Shown here piece after piece: positions 10,487 through 22,085 of a DNA stretch of 64,000 nt. A program made the position numbers and the translations under genes. The stretch covers positions 6,090,501 to 6,154,500 of the forward strand of contig JAHQIY010000001.1 in NCBI GenBank assembly GCA_019054805.1. The letters are read 5' to 3'. The DNA comes from Brachionus manjavacas (taxonomy: Eukaryota; Rotifera; Eurotatoria; Ploima; Brachionidae). The notes beneath the pieces are model-generated. The model saw only the letters and a program-made list of their open reading frames with translations, did no database searches and had not been told where the DNA came from. Position 1 is the stretch's first letter; each line of letters begins with the position of its first letter.

Positions 10487-11181
10487 GTAAACGTAAACGA
10501 CTTGTACACCAAGCCATTAGCAAACTAAGAGCAACTGGACTCCTCACACCTCACATCCACCCAACAATGAAAGGACAGCTCTATAAAACATATATTAGAC
10601 CAATTCTGCTCTATGGCATAGAAACGTTCTATTTAAAACGCACTGAAATCAATGACCTCAAGCGATTTGAAGGAAACATTGTCAAAATCTTAATGGACAT
10701 TTCAACAAGGTGAAGGACGAGGAAACTGTTTCACGCAATGAACATTGAGCCCACCGAACACAAAATAAAGCTAATCAAATTAGACTTCTTTCTCAGGCTG
10801 GACTCAAATCGGCTAACCAGCGAACTTATAAAATATATGAGTGATATTGATATCATGGATGACGTTTTGAGCGAGATTTTTGAGATAACAGAAATACTTG
10901 ATTTTGGCACAAGCGTGACTATCCAAGAAGCATGTGCTGCAAAAATTTATATAATCAAAGATGAAATAAGGTGCGAGAGAGAAGATGAACAGGTCAAAGA
11001 AATTAGAAGAATATTTGACACGAAGGACCAAAGCACAATACCAAAAAAAATTTTTGAAAAGCTAAAGTTTTGAATTTTTTTTTTTTTTTTAATTGACGTA
11101 CTTCTTGTGTAAATACTGCACGCTTTATTTTACAGCGTGTTGTCATTGACCGAGAAACGGCCTTAAACTAATTAAATAAAA
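10487..11181 (+). mobile_element. 5'-truncated LINE insertion with 15 bp target duplication
   Basis: Flanked by a perfect direct repeat ATATGCTTTAAAAAC (10472-10486 and 11182-11196). The plus strand encodes the reverse transcriptase C-terminus: YKTYIRPILLYGIETFYLKR, then FEGNIVKILMDIS. After one in-frame stop near 10712 it continues to a stop at 11071-11073. A 3' untranslated tail of about 110 bp ends in an A-rich stretch. The 5' truncation and the target duplication are signatures of target-primed reverse transcription. The related minus-strand copy at 23398-24300 keeps more of the RT. Confidence 0.85.
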
Positions 11182-11322
11182 ATATGCTTTAAAAACTCAG
11201 TTATTTATTTTTTTGACTAGTATTGTAGCTTATTTCTATTAAACACGCAAGTAGTAAATTTTAATTGAGTCATTCATCGATTATTTGCTAAGCATACTCA
11301 ATTTCTGTTAAGATTCGTTAAT

Positions 11323-11528
11323 CAGAGTTATTCAAAAATCTTAAGCCAAGCTAAAGTCACTGACTTTAAATTTTTTTCAAGTTAATCTTATTTTAATTTG
11401 CAATAGCAATTCTAGAAATTTTATTTATTTTTCCTTTCCCGTCGATCAAAAATTCAAGATTATTTAAATCAAGTAAAAAATTGGCTTTAGTGACTTTGGC
11501 TTAAACTTGTGACTTAAAAACAAGCCTG
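11323..11528. mobile_element. Short hAT-related MITE, nested
   Basis: About 206 bp with ends CAGAGTTATTC and the inverse of CAGGCTTGTTTTTAAGTCAC. Inner inverted blocks read TTAAGCCAAGCTAAAGTCAC on the left and the matching complement on the right. It lies inside the 9905-12355 element and resembles the copies at 6630 and 49778. No clear target duplication. Confidence 0.5.
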
Positions 11529-12355
11529 GCTGAAATATCATCATTATTAAAGAAAATAACCATCTTTTTCCTGACAAATTAGACTTTACTCAATTAACTA
11601 ATTTAATTGATTATTGATTTTTTTTTAAAGATTAGCTTAAATTAATAGAGAAATAGATTTCGAAAAAAATGAGTTATGGACCTAATCATATATCCGAATC
11701 GAATACTTGGACTATTGAAGTCAACGACAAGCTCTAGTCTAGTTGAGACAAATTCAACAACTCAAGTAAACCGTGGTCAAAAAAGCAAAATCACACGACT
11801 AGCGATGCCGACTTTAATAAGTAGTACAATACGGCAAAGAGAACTTTAAAATTATTGTTAAATGATGAGAAACCATAAACCACAATTTTTTAACAGTTTT
11901 TGTTAAAAATGTTAGTTATAAATTTTTTTTTCTTAATTTAAATGAAAATTGTATATTTTATTTACAAAGTATAATTAAACTAATTTTTTTTTTATGAGAA
12001 TTTTTTTAATAGTTAATTTTGAATTTTTTTAAACAGGCTTGAGTATTTTATTGTTTTTTTCAAAAATATTTTATAAATTAAATTAAAATAAAGAAATAAC
12101 AATTGATAAATAACTTTTATATTTATTTTAACTCGATGAAAAAAAATTCATTGAAATATGTAAGAAAAGCCGATGAAATTTATATTTTTCATCGATGTAA
12201 CATAATGAATCCGCTCACTCCTCATCGATGATAACTCGATGAATTTTTTTTTTTTTCATTGATGCAACATCAAATTTTAATTGACTGGGTTGGACTTTTG
12301 AAAATAAAAAAAAGTCTGGACTTGGACTTTAATTTGTGACTTTTAAACAACTCTG

Positions 12356-14386
12356 CTAAACGTTCGTTTCGTATGTTATTTTTGAGTTTATATTTGCACG
12401 TTTAATAAATAAATTTATTTAATTAAATAGCTAGATAAAAAACAGTTCTATCATACCTTTACATAATTTACATACATATGCTTTGTTTAACATTAAGTTT
12501 ATTTGGTTTAAGTTAAAATTACTTTAAAATTAAATGCTTAATTTTTCATATCGAACGAACAAATGTACTTTTCAAAAATACATTTGTTCGACTTGATCGA
12601 TTTCAAAGTTTGAAATCTCTTAGAAATAGTTCTGGACGCTTTTCTTTATTGGTTTGATCGTTTTATTTTTAGAGGCCTATGATATTTACTAGATATGAGA
12701 TAATATTTTCAATATTCTGTTAATATATTAACAGATATATTAACAGAATATTGAAATTGAAAAATACAAATAGACTTAAAGTCCAATAAAAACTATACTT
12801 TATTTAATAGCTTTTATTTTTTGGTAAAAAATTAATCATAAGATGCTTCGATAAATGTGTCGTGGATCTTACTAAAATATTTCTTGTTCGAAAAAAATAA
12901 TGAAAAAATTAGTGTAAAAATTTTAATGAAAATGAGCATGATTAGCATCATACTATAGTTGAAAAATTAAAAAATAAAGTTTTATTACTGATTTCTAATT
13001 TTTTTTATTAATAATCTTGAAAAACCCAAAAAATTGAGAAAATAAGTTCGGTTTAAGATCAAAAGTCGTAAACAAGATCTTATAAAGGATCTGGATAAAA
13101 GTCTTTTGATTATCTTAATCAAATTTTCTTTCACGATATTCAAAAAGATGTTATTGAGAAAATTTTATTTTTCTTTGGAAAGATTTTATTAAGAAAGATT
13201 TGTCATATCTTATTTAGGATCGTAAATTTTTTTTTATTTCAATATCATTAAAAGATCTTGCGCATCCAAATCCAAATCATGAAAAAACTGACAAAACATA
13301 TATTCTTGATGAATCTCGAAAAGACCTTAAAAGATCTTGCTAAGAATCCATCTTTCTTTCTTTCTAGATCATAAAAGATCTAAAATAAGAAAGATTTCCT
13401 GGGATATCAAATATATAAATTTTATAAAGACCCCAAATTAATAAATTTTCTAGTCAGTTAGGTTAACTATATGAACCAAAGTTGATTCATTTAGACAATA
13501 ATTCATGTTCTCGTGTTTGGTGAACAATTAAACCTAATAGAAACTTTACACCTGAAAACAGACACTTTAAACTGTAATTTTGCAATTAAAATTTTCAAAA
13601 AGTTCAATTTGGAAAGATACCCAGAGTCACATTATTAAAAATTTGCTGACCACAGTAAAAATAAGAACATACAAAATGATATTTTGATTAATTGACTTTA
13701 TTTTTTTCTTATTAAGACTTATTGTCTAATTTTATATTTAACTTTAAAATTAACATAAAATTTGAAAATAGTCTTAAAATTTTAGATACTTAGTTCTCTC
13801 GAACGAGTAGAAAAAAAAGCGTTTCAATGCTCGTAACTTCATTCTCACTTAAAAACTCTAACAATTTCCAAATCAAAATACTAAACTTAATTTTTGTTCT
13901 ATTTTTTCTTTTAAATTTTTACGATTAAACCGTCTTTTTTGTTTAAGTAAAGAATTTTCATTAACCGATTAGAAAAAACTAAGGGTTCACAAACGTTCAC
14001 AGCTTAATTAATGCAAATTTTTCAAACATTTTCAGAAATTAAAATTAATTCACAAATGTCATTCAATTGGATTTAATTTTAAAAAATTCTAAAACTTGAT
14101 TTTTAAATCATAAAATATAAAAAATTAAATTTCTAATTTTATAGAGAATCAAAAAGAAAAAATAATTTTATAAACAATTTTTATTAAAAAAATGTTTTTT
14201 ACTTTTAAATGCAGTTCAAATTTTATTTCAAAAATAAATCTTGTTTTAGTAAAACAAAGCGATTAGACAAATCGAAAGTAAATAAACAAACTTCAAGAAA
14301 TTAAGTTTGATTGAATAAAAGAATTATTCTCTAAAGCCTAAACTGGAATTTTATTATATTACAAAATAATTAGAAAGAAAAAATAT
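12356..14386. other. Intergenic, AT-rich, with AAAGATCTT-type repeats
   Basis: A perfect hairpin lies at 12708-12755 (listed separately). Between about 13040 and 13400 the motif AAAAGATCT and close variants recur many times on both strands, interleaved with AAGAAAGATTT blocks. This suggests a decayed foldback or TIR element, but I could not fix its ends. The minus-strand polyadenylation signal of the LIM-C2 gene (AATAAA) is at 14350-14355. Confidence 0.4.
12708..12755. repeat. Perfect 20 bp inverted repeat, 8 nt loop
   Basis: Arms 12708-12727 and 12736-12755 are exact reverse complements (TTCAATATTCTGTTAATATA in the left arm). The loop is TTAACAGA, itself part of a nested palindrome. It could be a transposon core, a cruciform or only a chance-enriched AT hairpin. 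Confidence 0.7.
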
Positions 14387-17300
14387 TTAGTTTCCAAGTC
14401 CGGCGAGTATGTTTGCACATGAATTAAGTGGTTGTAGATAAAACCATCGCGTGAATGGATAGTTAAAATGTGGCACAGACTTCAATTTCATCACAACCTT
14501 TTTTCAAAAAAAAATAAATAAAAAATTGTTCCATTTTTAACAACAAAAACATTACTTCTCCTAAAAACTTATTTTCCGGCTTTTCAAAAAAACCTCTCTC
14601 ATCTTTTAAATTAACTACCAAAGTCCTGGTCAACGCTTCCAGCTGCGTCATCGAGTAGTCAAAAGTTTCCTGCCACTTGGGATTTATACTGTTCTTCACT
14701 AATTTGGTCTTTCGTTTCAACTTTTGTTTCTCATCCGGATGTAGATAAACTCTGGCATACGGATCAATCATACCTTTAGGATCAATATTTTTCAAACCTC
14801 TGGCCTCATGTACAGTAATTGAGAGTCTGTCTCTAATTTCGTCATATTGAACAGTCAATCTTACAACTCCGTAGCCTTTGTTCTCGCCAATTATCTCCGG
14901 TCTAATCTCATCCAAGGTTCTGCCATCCGAATTTTGTCTTATCATGCTCAGATCACTGTTCGGTCTGACATTTGGTCTCGGCTCGACTGTGCTCGGAGAA
15001 CTCACATCTGTGTGGATCATTTCAGAGACCATTTTTTTCAAATTCGACATTGTTTGCGGGTCTGGTGTTGCATTATTTGATGTGAATGATGATGATGGCT
15101 GAGAGTAGCCCTCTATTTTATGTATATCACTCACAATCTCTTTGACATTGGTCATATTCTCAGGGTCTGGTAAATCAATATCTGGCGGAGTATAGCCCTC
15201 TATTTTTTGAACATCTTTGATAACTTTTTTCACATTTGTCAAATTGTCAGGATCCGCAATAGCATACTGTGTCTTGCTAGCCTCAAAAATTGGTTTGTCA
15301 TAAGCGAACTTATTTTTGTCTGTTTGTATGGCATCGCCCATTAAATTTTTCAGATTCGATGGTTCATTGTTAAAGTTTGTCGACGAAGCAATCACACTTG
15401 AGTGAAAATTTTGTTTGTGCACTACTGTTTCTGAGTAAGAATTGTAGTTTTGGATGGCATGGGACCAATTGAGATTTTCTTTTGAATTTGAGTGTAGAAT
15501 TGTAGAAGTTCCGCGTGAGCCAGAAGCTTTGTTGGCTTCGTAAAATATGTCTTTTAGATTGTGGTCTAAGTTGGGGTCGTTAATCTCAAGAGAATCATCT
15601 TGATTGCTCACAAAACTCCAGTCCGATCTGTTCATAGTGGCCAGCGCGGCTTCATAGAAGATATCTCTCAAATTTTCATTAGATTCACTTGTTTCTGATC
15701 GGCTCATGTCAGCCAGGCGGGCTTCTTGGAAAACATCCTTCAGATGCTCGTCTTTAGATTCATAATGATGAACAGGTATGTACTGGGTGGCGTGACTTTC
15801 TTCGTGTCTTTTAGCCTCTTCGATAATGTTTCCTAAATTTGAATGATTACTGCTGGGAATTATTTTTATCTCGTGAGTTTCGTGGAACGAATCGTTCAAG
15901 CTAACAGGTATATCTTTGGCATCATAAAAGTCTCTGGTGGCAGAGTTTATGATTATAGAAGAAGAGGACTGAGTGGCAGTATTCAAGCTACTAGAGAGTG
16001 TGTTTGTGTTGTCATTGCGAATTTTGTTTAGTATATTCACTAAATGCTCTTCTACCGAGTTTTCTTCAAGATTTTCATGGCTAACTTTGTCCAAATTTAG
16101 ATTGAGGCGCTCTCTTTCCAAAAGCTGTTCGCGTTCCATTTCTTTCTGTCTGATCAAATCTCGTTGTCTCTCAATCTCTTTTAGTCTAAGCAACTCTTTT
16201 TGTAGCTCCATTTCTCTTTGTCGCTCCTGCTCTAGTCTCTGTAATTCGTGTTGTCTTTCTATTTCTATCTCTCTTTCTTGTCTGTCTCTTTCTCGTTGCC
16301 TCTCCAATTCGAGTTCTCTTTCTCGTTCTAGTTCGGTTCGTCTGGTCAAATCTCTTTGCCTTTCAAGCTCAAGTTCTTTTTCGCGTTCCAAACGCTGCCT
16401 TTCTTCGGTATCAAAGCGGTCTCTTCCAAAAAATCCGAGTTCATGAGTATTGTTGTGCAGAAAATCATATGAGTTGCTAAGATGATCTTTATAGTTTGGA
16501 TTTTCCTCAAAATTTATGTTGCCATAAGAATATTTTTCTTGGCTTTTACTTTCATGATAGTACTCCGAATATTCGTGAGACTTAAATTGGATAAATCAAT
16601 TTTAAATTTATTTGAAGAATAAACAATATTTATTGTTGAAAAGATGTATTTTTATAGAATTTTAAAAATTTTTAACTTATATCTTTAAGCCTTTTTAAAT
16701 GTTTTCCTTGTTGTATTTTATATTTAACTTTAAAAATTTTACAGTTTTAAGAGATTTAAATTATAAAAAGGCTGTCAGTATTTAACGCAATAAAATTAGT
16801 AAAATTACCACAAATTTATATAGAAAATCAACAAAAATTATAAATTTTTATCTCTTTCTTTTTTTTTCCAACTTATTATAAATAAAACAATTAAATTAAT
16901 GAAAACATAATACAAAAAATTTTCTTTAAATTTATTAATATTAATTTTTTTAGAATTGATGAACTTCAATGATATTGGCTTGGATATACAAGCCAAAGCG
17001 AGGATCAAAAAAGAAAACAAGGTCGTGCCTACAACATCAACCAGCGGACTGTATTTAGAACGAAAAGAATGCCATACTAGAATCTGAAGAAGATTCAGAT
17101 AAAAAACTTGAACAAGCTCCAACATCATATAAAAGATACAAGCCGAATGATCCAGCTTTATCAATAGAGAATATTTGTAAAACTTGTAATGCCCCAATGA
17201 AGAAAAAAGAGGTTTTTATTGCCCAAATGTTTGTACTAGGAAAAAAAATTAAATTTTTTGATATTTTTTTTTTTTTTTTATTTACTAAAAATATTTTTTA

Positions 17301-19126
17301 TTATTGATTAAATGGAAAAATTATTTTTTTTTTGGGTATTCTTACTATTTTTATTAATTTTATATAAAAAATTGACACAAAATTAATATTATTACTTTTT
17401 TATATATTTATAGGTTTTTTACTATTTCTGTGGAATTTTTACTAAAAATATTGAGCCAAAATATTAAGAGTCTTATAAAAATAAGCTTTCATTATTTTTA
17501 ATATATTTGAAAATTTTTTCCATAATATGTCTTGACATATAAGAGATTTAAAAGAACTTTGAAAAATCAACTCATCAGTTTATAAGCTTGTAAAATTTAG
17601 AAAGATGCTTATCATTAAATTCTCTAGTCGAAATTATGTTTTATTTTTTACAATGTTAGAAAATGTAACCTTACGAAAATTAAAATTTTATTTTTATCGT
17701 TCAAATGAAAAATTAATTTAACTTTTCCATTTATAAATTATTACATTTTTTATATTTAAATTCATTCAAATATTTTTCATTAAAAGAACTTTATCTTCAA
17801 AATAAAACCTCAATCTTGCTTAAATTTATTTATTACTTAATTTGAAAGAAATAATAATAAAACATCGAATGCAATTGATATAATATTGACCAAAATATAA
17901 ATTTGACCATCATTATTTCCTAATGTTTAAATAAAGGCCTCAATTAAATAAAGATAATAAAGCACCATACACCTTTAATAATGAAAATTTAAATTAACAT
18001 GAGTAAAAGTATAAAATTCCACTGTTTGAAATAAAAAAATGTAATTTATTCGAAATTTCTTAATAAATATAACTAAAGTTTTATTATCTTTTAATAATCA
18101 TAAGAAAATACAAAAAAAGAAAGCTTTATTTAGAGAGATTTTTTATTGACTAAGCTAAATTTTAAATATTAATTATTTTAATATAAATTTTCTTTTAATT
18201 TAATAAACTTATTTAGGTGGTTGTTTCTCGATCTTCTAGCTCTTAGACTATTAATTAAAATTAAATTAAGAGAAAAGATAATTAAAAAAATTTCGTTTTA
18301 ATTTGATATTCATTTAAAATTTTTCTATTTTTAAAGTTCAATTTACAGCCAGCGAATATTTGCTTTGTTTTATTCTAATTTGCCATTTGAGCTCGATCAA
18401 AAATAAAAATAAAATTTTTTCTTTAAGCATTCTTTTCTTAGAAAATATTTAACTCTAAAAAATTATAAGTCTTCCAAAAACAAATTTAATCAAGACCTAA
18501 AGAATCGAGAGTGTTCAAATAAATCCGTGATAGTATAGTGGTGAGTATCCCCGCCTGTCACGCGGGAGACCGGGGTTCAATTCCCCGTCACGGAGTTTTT
18601 TTTCAAAAAAATCCAAAAATCCTGAATTTTTTACATTTTCAAATTTTAAACAATAAAGGTGTAAAATAAACCGCTACTCGAAATCAAGTAAATGTTTGAA
18701 AATGAATAATCAAAAAAATACCTCAATTTGCGGAGACTTAGAGCTGAGTCTGTAAGCAAACAGAGAATCGGTATATTTTCCATTCCTAGGGTGATGATTA
18801 ACACAATACAATTGACGATCGTTAAGGTCTATTAGATTGGTTCTGTAGTTGATGAAATCTAGTTGTCTGTCACAAATATGGCATCTAAAGCAAAGCTTGT
18901 GGTATTTGTGGCCCATGACTGGACCCATTAGTTCTAGTTTAAAAAAAATAAATCTAAAATCCAAAGAGTGAATAAGTGTCTAATTACCCAATGGATATAT
19001 GTATTTGGAGCACCGTTTGCAATGATCGCTTTCGACATCCTCTCGGTACAAATTAAATGTCGAGCCTTTAGTCGGACTTGCACTTCCGCTACGATAATAA
19101 CTTGAGCTAAGCCGATGTTCGGTCAT
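14387..19126 (-). CDS. LIM - coiled-coil - helical repeat - C2 protein, four exons
   Basis: Minus-strand join 18988..19126, 18722..18933, 14556..16580, 14387..14497 (828 aa). All three junctions are GT..AG with matching phases (1, 0, 0), and two introns are only 54 and 58 bp. Residues ~38-100 form a LIM domain (CKRC, HKLCFRCHIC, then YCVNH). About 170-278 is a Glu/Arg/Leu-rich coiled coil. About 365-645 holds eight copies of a ~15-residue helix motif (NLKDIFYEA and variants). About 686-820 is a C2 domain (DRLSITVHEARGLKNIDPKG, then KFLGEV), completed by exon 4 (FTRWFYLQP) and resembling Piccolo/RIM/synaptotagmin C2A. Loop Asp residues are only partly kept, so calcium binding is uncertain. Joining the LIM exons to the C2 exon across the 2.1 kb intron rests on phase and orientation. 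A membrane or cytoskeletal scaffold is inferred. AATAAA is at 14350-14355. Confidence 0.75.
17059..17240 (+). other. Coding-like fragment inside LIM-C2 intron, unidentified
   Basis: Plus-strand frame reading LESEEDSDKKLEQAPTSYKR, then ENICKTCNAPMKKKEVF with a Cys-x2-Cys pair. An earlier open patch in another frame starts near 16970 after an AG acceptor-like site. Composition is richer than its surroundings. Antisense to the host gene. Could be a relic of a zinc-finger transposon protein or a lost gene; I recognise no family. Confidence 0.35.
18524..18595 (+). tRNA. tRNA-Asp (GTC)
   Basis: A 72 nt cloverleaf. The acceptor strands TCCGTGA/TCACGGA pair. The D-arm contains TAGTATAGTGGTGAGTA (box A). 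The anticodon stem CCCGC/GCGGG encloses loop CTGTCAC with anticodon GTC at 18557-18559. The T-arm is CGGGGTTCAATTCCCCG (box B). No intron and no encoded CCA. A run of eight T (18596-18603) follows directly as a polymerase III terminator. It lies on the plus strand inside the largest intron of the minus-strand LIM-C2 gene. Confidence 0.97.
18596..18603 (+). terminator. Polymerase III T-run terminator of tRNA-Asp
   Basis: Eight consecutive T immediately after the discriminator base of the tRNA, sufficient for eukaryotic polymerase III release. Confidence 0.85.
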
Positions 19127-20469
19127 TTTGTTAATTAAACTTTAATTCTTTGATTAAACTAAAAAAAAATTTAAATTTTTCAATTTATTTAAATATCAAG
19201 TGAATAATTGAGACATCAGATGTAGGTGCATAATTTTATGTTTTAAGAAATTTAAAATAAATTTTAAAAACTTAATTTAGACGAATTAGTAATTAAATAT
19301 TCGGATAGAATTTGTTTCATAGAAAAAGTGTAGCAAATATTTGAACAAGAAACAAATTGTCTTCGACTAGATACCGACTGTTTTTAAAATATCGGTCAAA
19401 TCATTTTTTTTAATTATTTAAGGAAAAATTGGCTTAAAAAAAGAGTAAAAAAATTATTTCAACTCAGCTATCTCGGTCCGAAATTTCTTTTAAATATAAA
19501 AAATTAGCTCCGAGGATTTATGAAACATTAGAAAATGAAAAAATTTACTAAACAACGAAAAACAACAAAAATTCTAAACGAACCTAAAAAAATAAAAAAA
19601 AAATTTTTAGTTGTTTTTTTTTGTAAGTTTTATAAGTTAACTAATATTTATATAAAAAAATGTAAAATTTTGAAATTAGCGAATAGCAAAAATTTTAAAG
19701 TAACCTCCTACCTTTAAAGGTAGAAAAAATAATAAATTACTAATTTTCAGAATTATGTGTGGCACGCGGCAAATTTCAATGCTCGCGTTTGACCAACTTC
19801 AAGCCCTCGCATATCCTGGCGAGCTTTTGTCTTTGTCTATGCAAGGAAAAAAAAATTTTTGTATCAAGTTAATAAATCATTTTGACTTAATGAATCATAA
19901 ACCATTGTGCTTAATTATTGCGTATTAATCATTTTCGACTAAAAATTCGAGTCTTTAACATTTTATTCAAATCTTAAGGTAAATATGCGATTAATAAGAT
20001 TCGTATAGGCTTATGAACAATTCTTAAATAATCTTAGGAATTTGGGTGTCGTGATGGGCACTGCTCTTTCTAGCAACAACTCGAATTCAGTTGTTGCAAA
20101 ATTACTTGAAAAAACACTTAAGGGATGTTGTGAATTATGCTGTTTGAATTTTTTTTTCTGATTATTTTTACCTAGTCGATTTAAATTCAAAACTTGTTAA
20201 ATCATAAAATATTTTAAATTATATTTGCTTTAAATAAATAATCTTAATAGTGTTCTACTTGATGCCTATAGTCAACACTGTTCAGTTTAATTCGGAACCT
20301 AGTGCTACTTCAGAGTTTAATTTAACTCCAAGAACACGCTTTTAGAATAATAAATTTTATTTTTAAAATAAAAATGTAAACTCTTCTTTAGCTAATAAAT
20401 TCAGCAACAATTACGACAACAACAACAAAACTTCATTTAAATTTTTAGACAATTTGATTAGATAATTAT
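19127..20469. other. Intergenic between LIM-C2 and START copy 1
   Basis: Mostly A/T-rich. A short GC-rich island at about 19750-19850 follows an acceptor-like TTTTCAG and is open on the plus strand (ATG at 19755, MCGTRQISMLAFDQLQALAY onward), but it matches no family I know and is isolated. The rest shows no gene. Confidence 0.4.
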
Positions 20470-22085
20470 TTCTTCAAAAATCGTTGCCATAAATGGAATT
20501 TTATCATTTAGAAATTAATCATTCATAGTTATAAAATAAACAATTTATCAAAGTTTTGTTAGTTTTAAGTTTTATTTTTTTTATTTTTAAAAAAAGTCAA
20601 ACTTCTACTTGGTTCTCTTCGACATTACTTTCATCTCTCAAATCATTATTCAACTCATCTGTATCAAATTGTTTAATGTCATTCCAATCTAAAAAAGGTG
20701 ATTTATTTTGTTCAGGATGCACCCAAGGCATGTAATCAGAATTGTGTTTTTTTTTCCATTTATCATATTTTAAACAAGCATGATGCATTTTGTCAACAAA
20801 TTTAGGACCGTAGAGTTTAGTGCTTAGATTGACGATCCAAGCTGGCAGGCAACCTGGGTCCGACTGAGAAATAAAATAGAAAGCGCATGTTCTGGGTGAT
20901 GTGGGCTTAATCAAAACCGCTGTAAGATAAGAAATTCCTCGAACTCGGTCAGATTTAGCAGGATATTTGACATGATTTACAGAATGATTGAAAACAACTT
21001 TGTCTTTATTCTCCCCATAGTCTTTCCAGCATCGCTGTATGACGAAATCTCGATTCCTGAACGGCTTGGGAAATTTGATTGAGTAGTAAATGATGTCACT
21101 GTTGAAACTGATTTGACAGATGTCGGCGCTTTTTTCTTTTCGCTCATCCCAATAGTCACTGTACTCTTGGTCAAGAAGCACATTGAATAAACACTTAGCT
21201 GGGCACTTGTAATCACCTTTGGCCTTGACCATTTTAAATGGACTATTATTGCTTGATTTTGTATAAATTTTTACATCCTTTTTTGAGTTATCCAAGATCC
21301 AACCTTCGTCTTGAAGGCATAATTGGCAAATTGATTCAAAATCCTCATCGGATGGTATTTTAACTTCACCAAGTTTGTACATTTTTTTTTATCGCAATCG
21401 ATAAAAATGAAAAAAAATTCAATTTTTAAATTTCAACAAAGAATAGTTATTTTTTTTAATTTTTAATAAATTCATTTTATTCATAATTAACAACAAAAAT
21501 GATAGGTATTTTAAATTTTTTTTTTGAAAAATAAAAAAATAAATTTTTCTTTTATAATTATGTCTTTGAGACGGATTTTTTTAAAATTTTCAATCATTTT
21601 TTTCGCATGGTTTGCAAAGATGATATCCAAGGATTCAATGATAAAGCTTTAACAAATAAAAAATATCATAAAATAAACAGCTTTGCTTCACTATTTAAAA
21701 AAATTTAATTATTAATTTGCGTTTGACCAAAAAAATTTTTCGTTGAACCATTTTTATTCAAAGTTGCTTGTTTGTTTTAAGGCAATGAATAATTCCAGGT
21801 AATATGATGGAGAATAAAAAATCAAAGACGCAATTTATTCAAAAATCATTAATTTGTGAAATCACAACACTAATATTTTATTCAGAAAATTTTCTAATTA
21901 ATGGAAAAATTCAAGCATTTTTAGTTTTTTTTATAATAATATTAAAAATTAATTTAATTAAGCAATTCTGAATGATTAAAAATATAAACATAAAATGATG
22001 CCATTTTGTTCAAAATAAAATAAATGCCAAATAAATTTCAGCAAAAAATGAACTATTTTTCTTTTTAAACAATCATGAACATTTA
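20470..22085. repeat. Segmental duplication unit 1 (START gene copy)
   Basis: This stretch aligns in the same orientation with 26455-27990, including non-coding flanks (for example ATTAACAACAAAAATGATAG about 120 bp upstream of each gene, and ATGATGCCATTTTGTTCA near the far end). The units are about 6 kb apart, with LINE fragments in between. Confidence 0.8.
20597..21382 (-). CDS. START-domain lipid-transfer protein, copy 1
   Basis: Single-exon 261 aa protein starting MYKLGEVKIPSDEDFE. Nearly the whole chain is one START domain: YSDYWDERKEKSADI, IIYYSIKFPKPFRNRDFVIQ, VRGISYLTAVLIKPTSPRTC and the C-terminal helix (LPAWIVNLSTKLYGPKFVDK). The WDE...FP-P--NRDFV pattern fits the PCTP/STARD10 branch, which moves phosphatidylcholine and related lipids between membranes. 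The ligand here is inferred from the branch only. There is no signal peptide, mitochondrial presequence or extra domain, so it should be cytosolic. The tail is acidic. Its paralog lies on the duplicated block 6 kb away; parts are nearly identical, suggesting gene conversion. Confidence 0.85.
   Translation of the reverse strand: MYKLGEVKIPSDEDFESICQLCLQDEGWILDNSKKDVKIYTKSSNNSPFKMVKAKGDYKCPAKCLFNVLLDQEYSDYWDERKEKSADICQISFNSDIIYYSIKFPKPFRNRDFVIQRCWKDYGENKDKVVFNHSVNHVKYPAKSDRVRGISYLTAVLIKPTSPRTCAFYFISQSDPGCLPAWIVNLSTKLYGPKFVDKMHHACLKYDKWKKKHNSDYMPWVHPEQNKSPFLDWNDIKQFDTDELNNDLRDESNVEENQVEV

Larger units (their letters stand above)
9905..12355. mobile_element. 2.45 kb hAT-type element with nested insertions
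   Basis: Both ends carry CAGAGTTGTTTAAAAGT as inverted repeats (9905-9921 and 12339-12355), followed by subterminal AAGTCCAAGTC-type repeats. The flanking octamers CTAAATAT and CTAAACGT agree at six of eight positions, fitting an aged 8 bp hAT target duplication. The interior has no intact transposase. A region near 10057-10175 is shared with the short copy at 49778-49984. A LINE (10487-11181) and a smaller related element (11323-11528) lie inside. Confidence 0.75.

Noticed and set aside
15973-16446. 157-codon Ser/Leu-rich plus-strand frame
   Set aside because: Mirror of the Glu/Arg coiled-coil coding strand of the LIM-C2 gene.
16838-17197. 119-codon minus-strand frame with hydrophobic segments
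   Set aside because: Low-complexity and opposite a more coding-like plus-strand patch; no ATG context, domain or splice support.
19535-19717. 60-codon Lys-rich plus-strand frame
   Set aside because: Poly-A-driven composition with no domain or neighbours; typical chance frame in AT-rich DNA.
20977-21216. Minus-strand alternative frame repeated in both START copies (also 26940-27146)
   Set aside because: Conserved only because the underlying START coding sequence is; it lies inside that gene in another frame.
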